This document shows positions 5,529-6,209 of a stretch of DNA of 6,209 bases, one piece after another. The notes under the pieces are model-generated. The model saw nothing but the letters and a program-made list of their open reading frames with translations. It made no database searches and was not told the DNA's origin. The first letter of the stretch is position 1. Every line of letters begins with the position of its first letter. The DNA comes from Pirellulaceae bacterium (GTDB lineage: Bacteria; Planctomycetota; Planctomycetia; Pirellulales; Pirellulaceae): positions 1 through 6,209 of the forward strand of contig JABDKS010000801.1 in assembly GCA_013002105.1 (NCBI GenBank), given 5' to 3'. Position numbers and translations under genes: made by a program.

Positions 5529-6209
5529 TTACGCCTGCAGCTTTCGCAAGATCGCATCGACGTTCGTCTTGGCATCGCCGAACAACATGTACGTGTTGTC
5601 TTTGTAGAAAAGTGGGTTGTCCACGCCCGCGTAGCCGGTGGTCATCCCCCGCTTCATCACCACGCACGTTTTGGCCGTCCAAACCTCGATCACCGGCATT
5701 CCGGCGATGGGGCTATTCGGGTCCTCCAACGCCGCTGGATTGACAATATCGTTGGCCCCGATCACCAAGATGGCATCCGTATCCGACATATCTTCATTGA
5801 TCTCATCCATCTCCAGCACAATGTCATAGGGAACGTTTGCTTCAGCCAACAAGACGTTCATATGTCCGGGCAACCGCCCCGCGACCGGATGAATTGCGAA
5901 GCGAACCTTCTTGTCCCGTTTGACTAGGATCTTGACGACCTCGGCTAGCGAATGCTGTGCCTGGGCCACTGCCATCCCGTAACCGGGAACGATGACGATG
6001 CTTTGGCTTTCCTCTAACAGGTCAACCGTTTCATCGACATTGAATTCCTTGGTCGTGCCTTCGACCTTTGCCGCCGGCCCACCACCACCGGTACCAAAAC
6101 CACCCAAAATCACGCTGATAAAACTGCGGTTCATCGCTGCGCACATGATGTACGACAAGATCGCACCACTGCTGCCGACCAAAGCACCGGTCACGATCAG
6201 CAAGTGATT
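5529..6209 (-). CDS. pntB: NAD(P) transhydrogenase subunit beta, C-terminal part (gene runs off the window)
   Basis: Beta subunit of the proton-translocating transhydrogenase of the cytoplasmic membrane, which uses the proton gradient to reduce NADP+ with NADH. The visible 226 residues correspond to roughly the second half of a protein of about 460. They begin in the end of the membrane domain ([19 protein letters not shown]) and continue through domain III, the NADP(H)-binding domain. Domain III motifs are intact: [10 protein letters not shown] (the fingerprint loop), [54 protein letters not shown], and the C-terminal MLFGDAK followed by VDAIL. The Met at 6203 is internal: the frame continues through His and Asn codons to the window edge, matching the family sequence, so the true start lies beyond 6209. 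A short Gly-rich linker (GTGGGGPAA) separates the membrane and nucleotide domains. The subunit alpha gene would be expected beyond the right edge; it is not visible. Confidence 0.97.
   Translation of the reverse strand, partial: NHLLIVTGALVGSSGAILSYIMCAAMNRSFISVILGGFGTGGGGPAAKVEGTTKEFNVDETVDLLEESQSIVIVPGYGMAVAQAQHSLAEVVKILVKRDKKVRFAIHPVAGRLPGHMNVLLAEANVPYDIVLEMDEINEDMSDTDAILVIGANDIVNPAALEDPNSPIAGMPVIEVWTAKTCVVMKRGMTTGYAGVDNPLFYKDNTYMLFGDAKTNVDAILRKLQA

Noticed and set aside
5529..5682. N-terminal extension of the fusion gene to the ATG at 5682
   Set aside because: It overlaps the unmistakable pntB 3' end in another frame on the same strand; the translated extension is Arg-rich shadow sequence with no protein-like features.
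6203..6203. Met at 6203 as the start of a short PntB domain III protein
   Set aside because: The reading frame continues through upstream His and Asn codons that fit the PntB family sequence, so this Met is internal to a gene cut by the window edge.

Overview
The window (about 57% G+C by eye, coding on both strands) looks like chromosomal DNA of a marine planctomycete of the Rhodopirellula/Pirellulaceae type. The basis is indirect: a secreted cysteine-hydrolase/SMP-30 fusion of a kind I associate with that group, start sites with little or no Shine-Dalgarno sequence, and a short TTCGCGGAGCGAA-type hairpin at the first gene's start that I recall, unverified, as recurrent in such genomes. Species cannot be named.

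Layout. (1) 58-3154, plus strand: a three-gene ABC importer cassette resembling the molybdate/tungstate (ModABC/WtpABC) group. It comprises an unusually long binding protein carrying two tandem solute-binding domains behind one membrane anchor, a ModB/CysT-type permease, and a short ModC-type ATPase without the C-terminal TOBE domain. Permease and ATPase genes overlap in an ATGA. An 89-base gap containing an 18-bp imperfect tandem duplication separates the binding-protein gene from the permease gene. (2) 3175-about 5361, minus strand: a large, probably exported protein that fuses an isochorismatase-type cysteine hydrolase, a beta-rich middle region and an SMP-30/gluconolactonase-type beta-propeller. 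It converges on the ATPase gene with 20 bases between stops. (3) 5529-6209, minus strand: the C-terminal half of PntB, the beta subunit of proton-translocating NAD(P) transhydrogenase, running off the right edge. A strong hairpin lies just past its stop.

How they work together: the three transporter genes form one functional unit (capture, translocation, energy). The fusion protein and PntB are on the opposite strand and have no evident functional link to the transporter. The hairpin after pntB, together with an extended -10-like sequence after it, suggests the fusion gene has its own promoter and that its start lies further in than the longest reading frame implies.

No RNA gene, CRISPR array, insertion sequence or phage element was found. 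The points most worth a second look are the double-domain binding protein with a Cys at a position that is usually Ser in this family, the TOBE-less ATPase, and the fusion enzyme whose hydrolase domain seems to lack the usual catalytic Lys.
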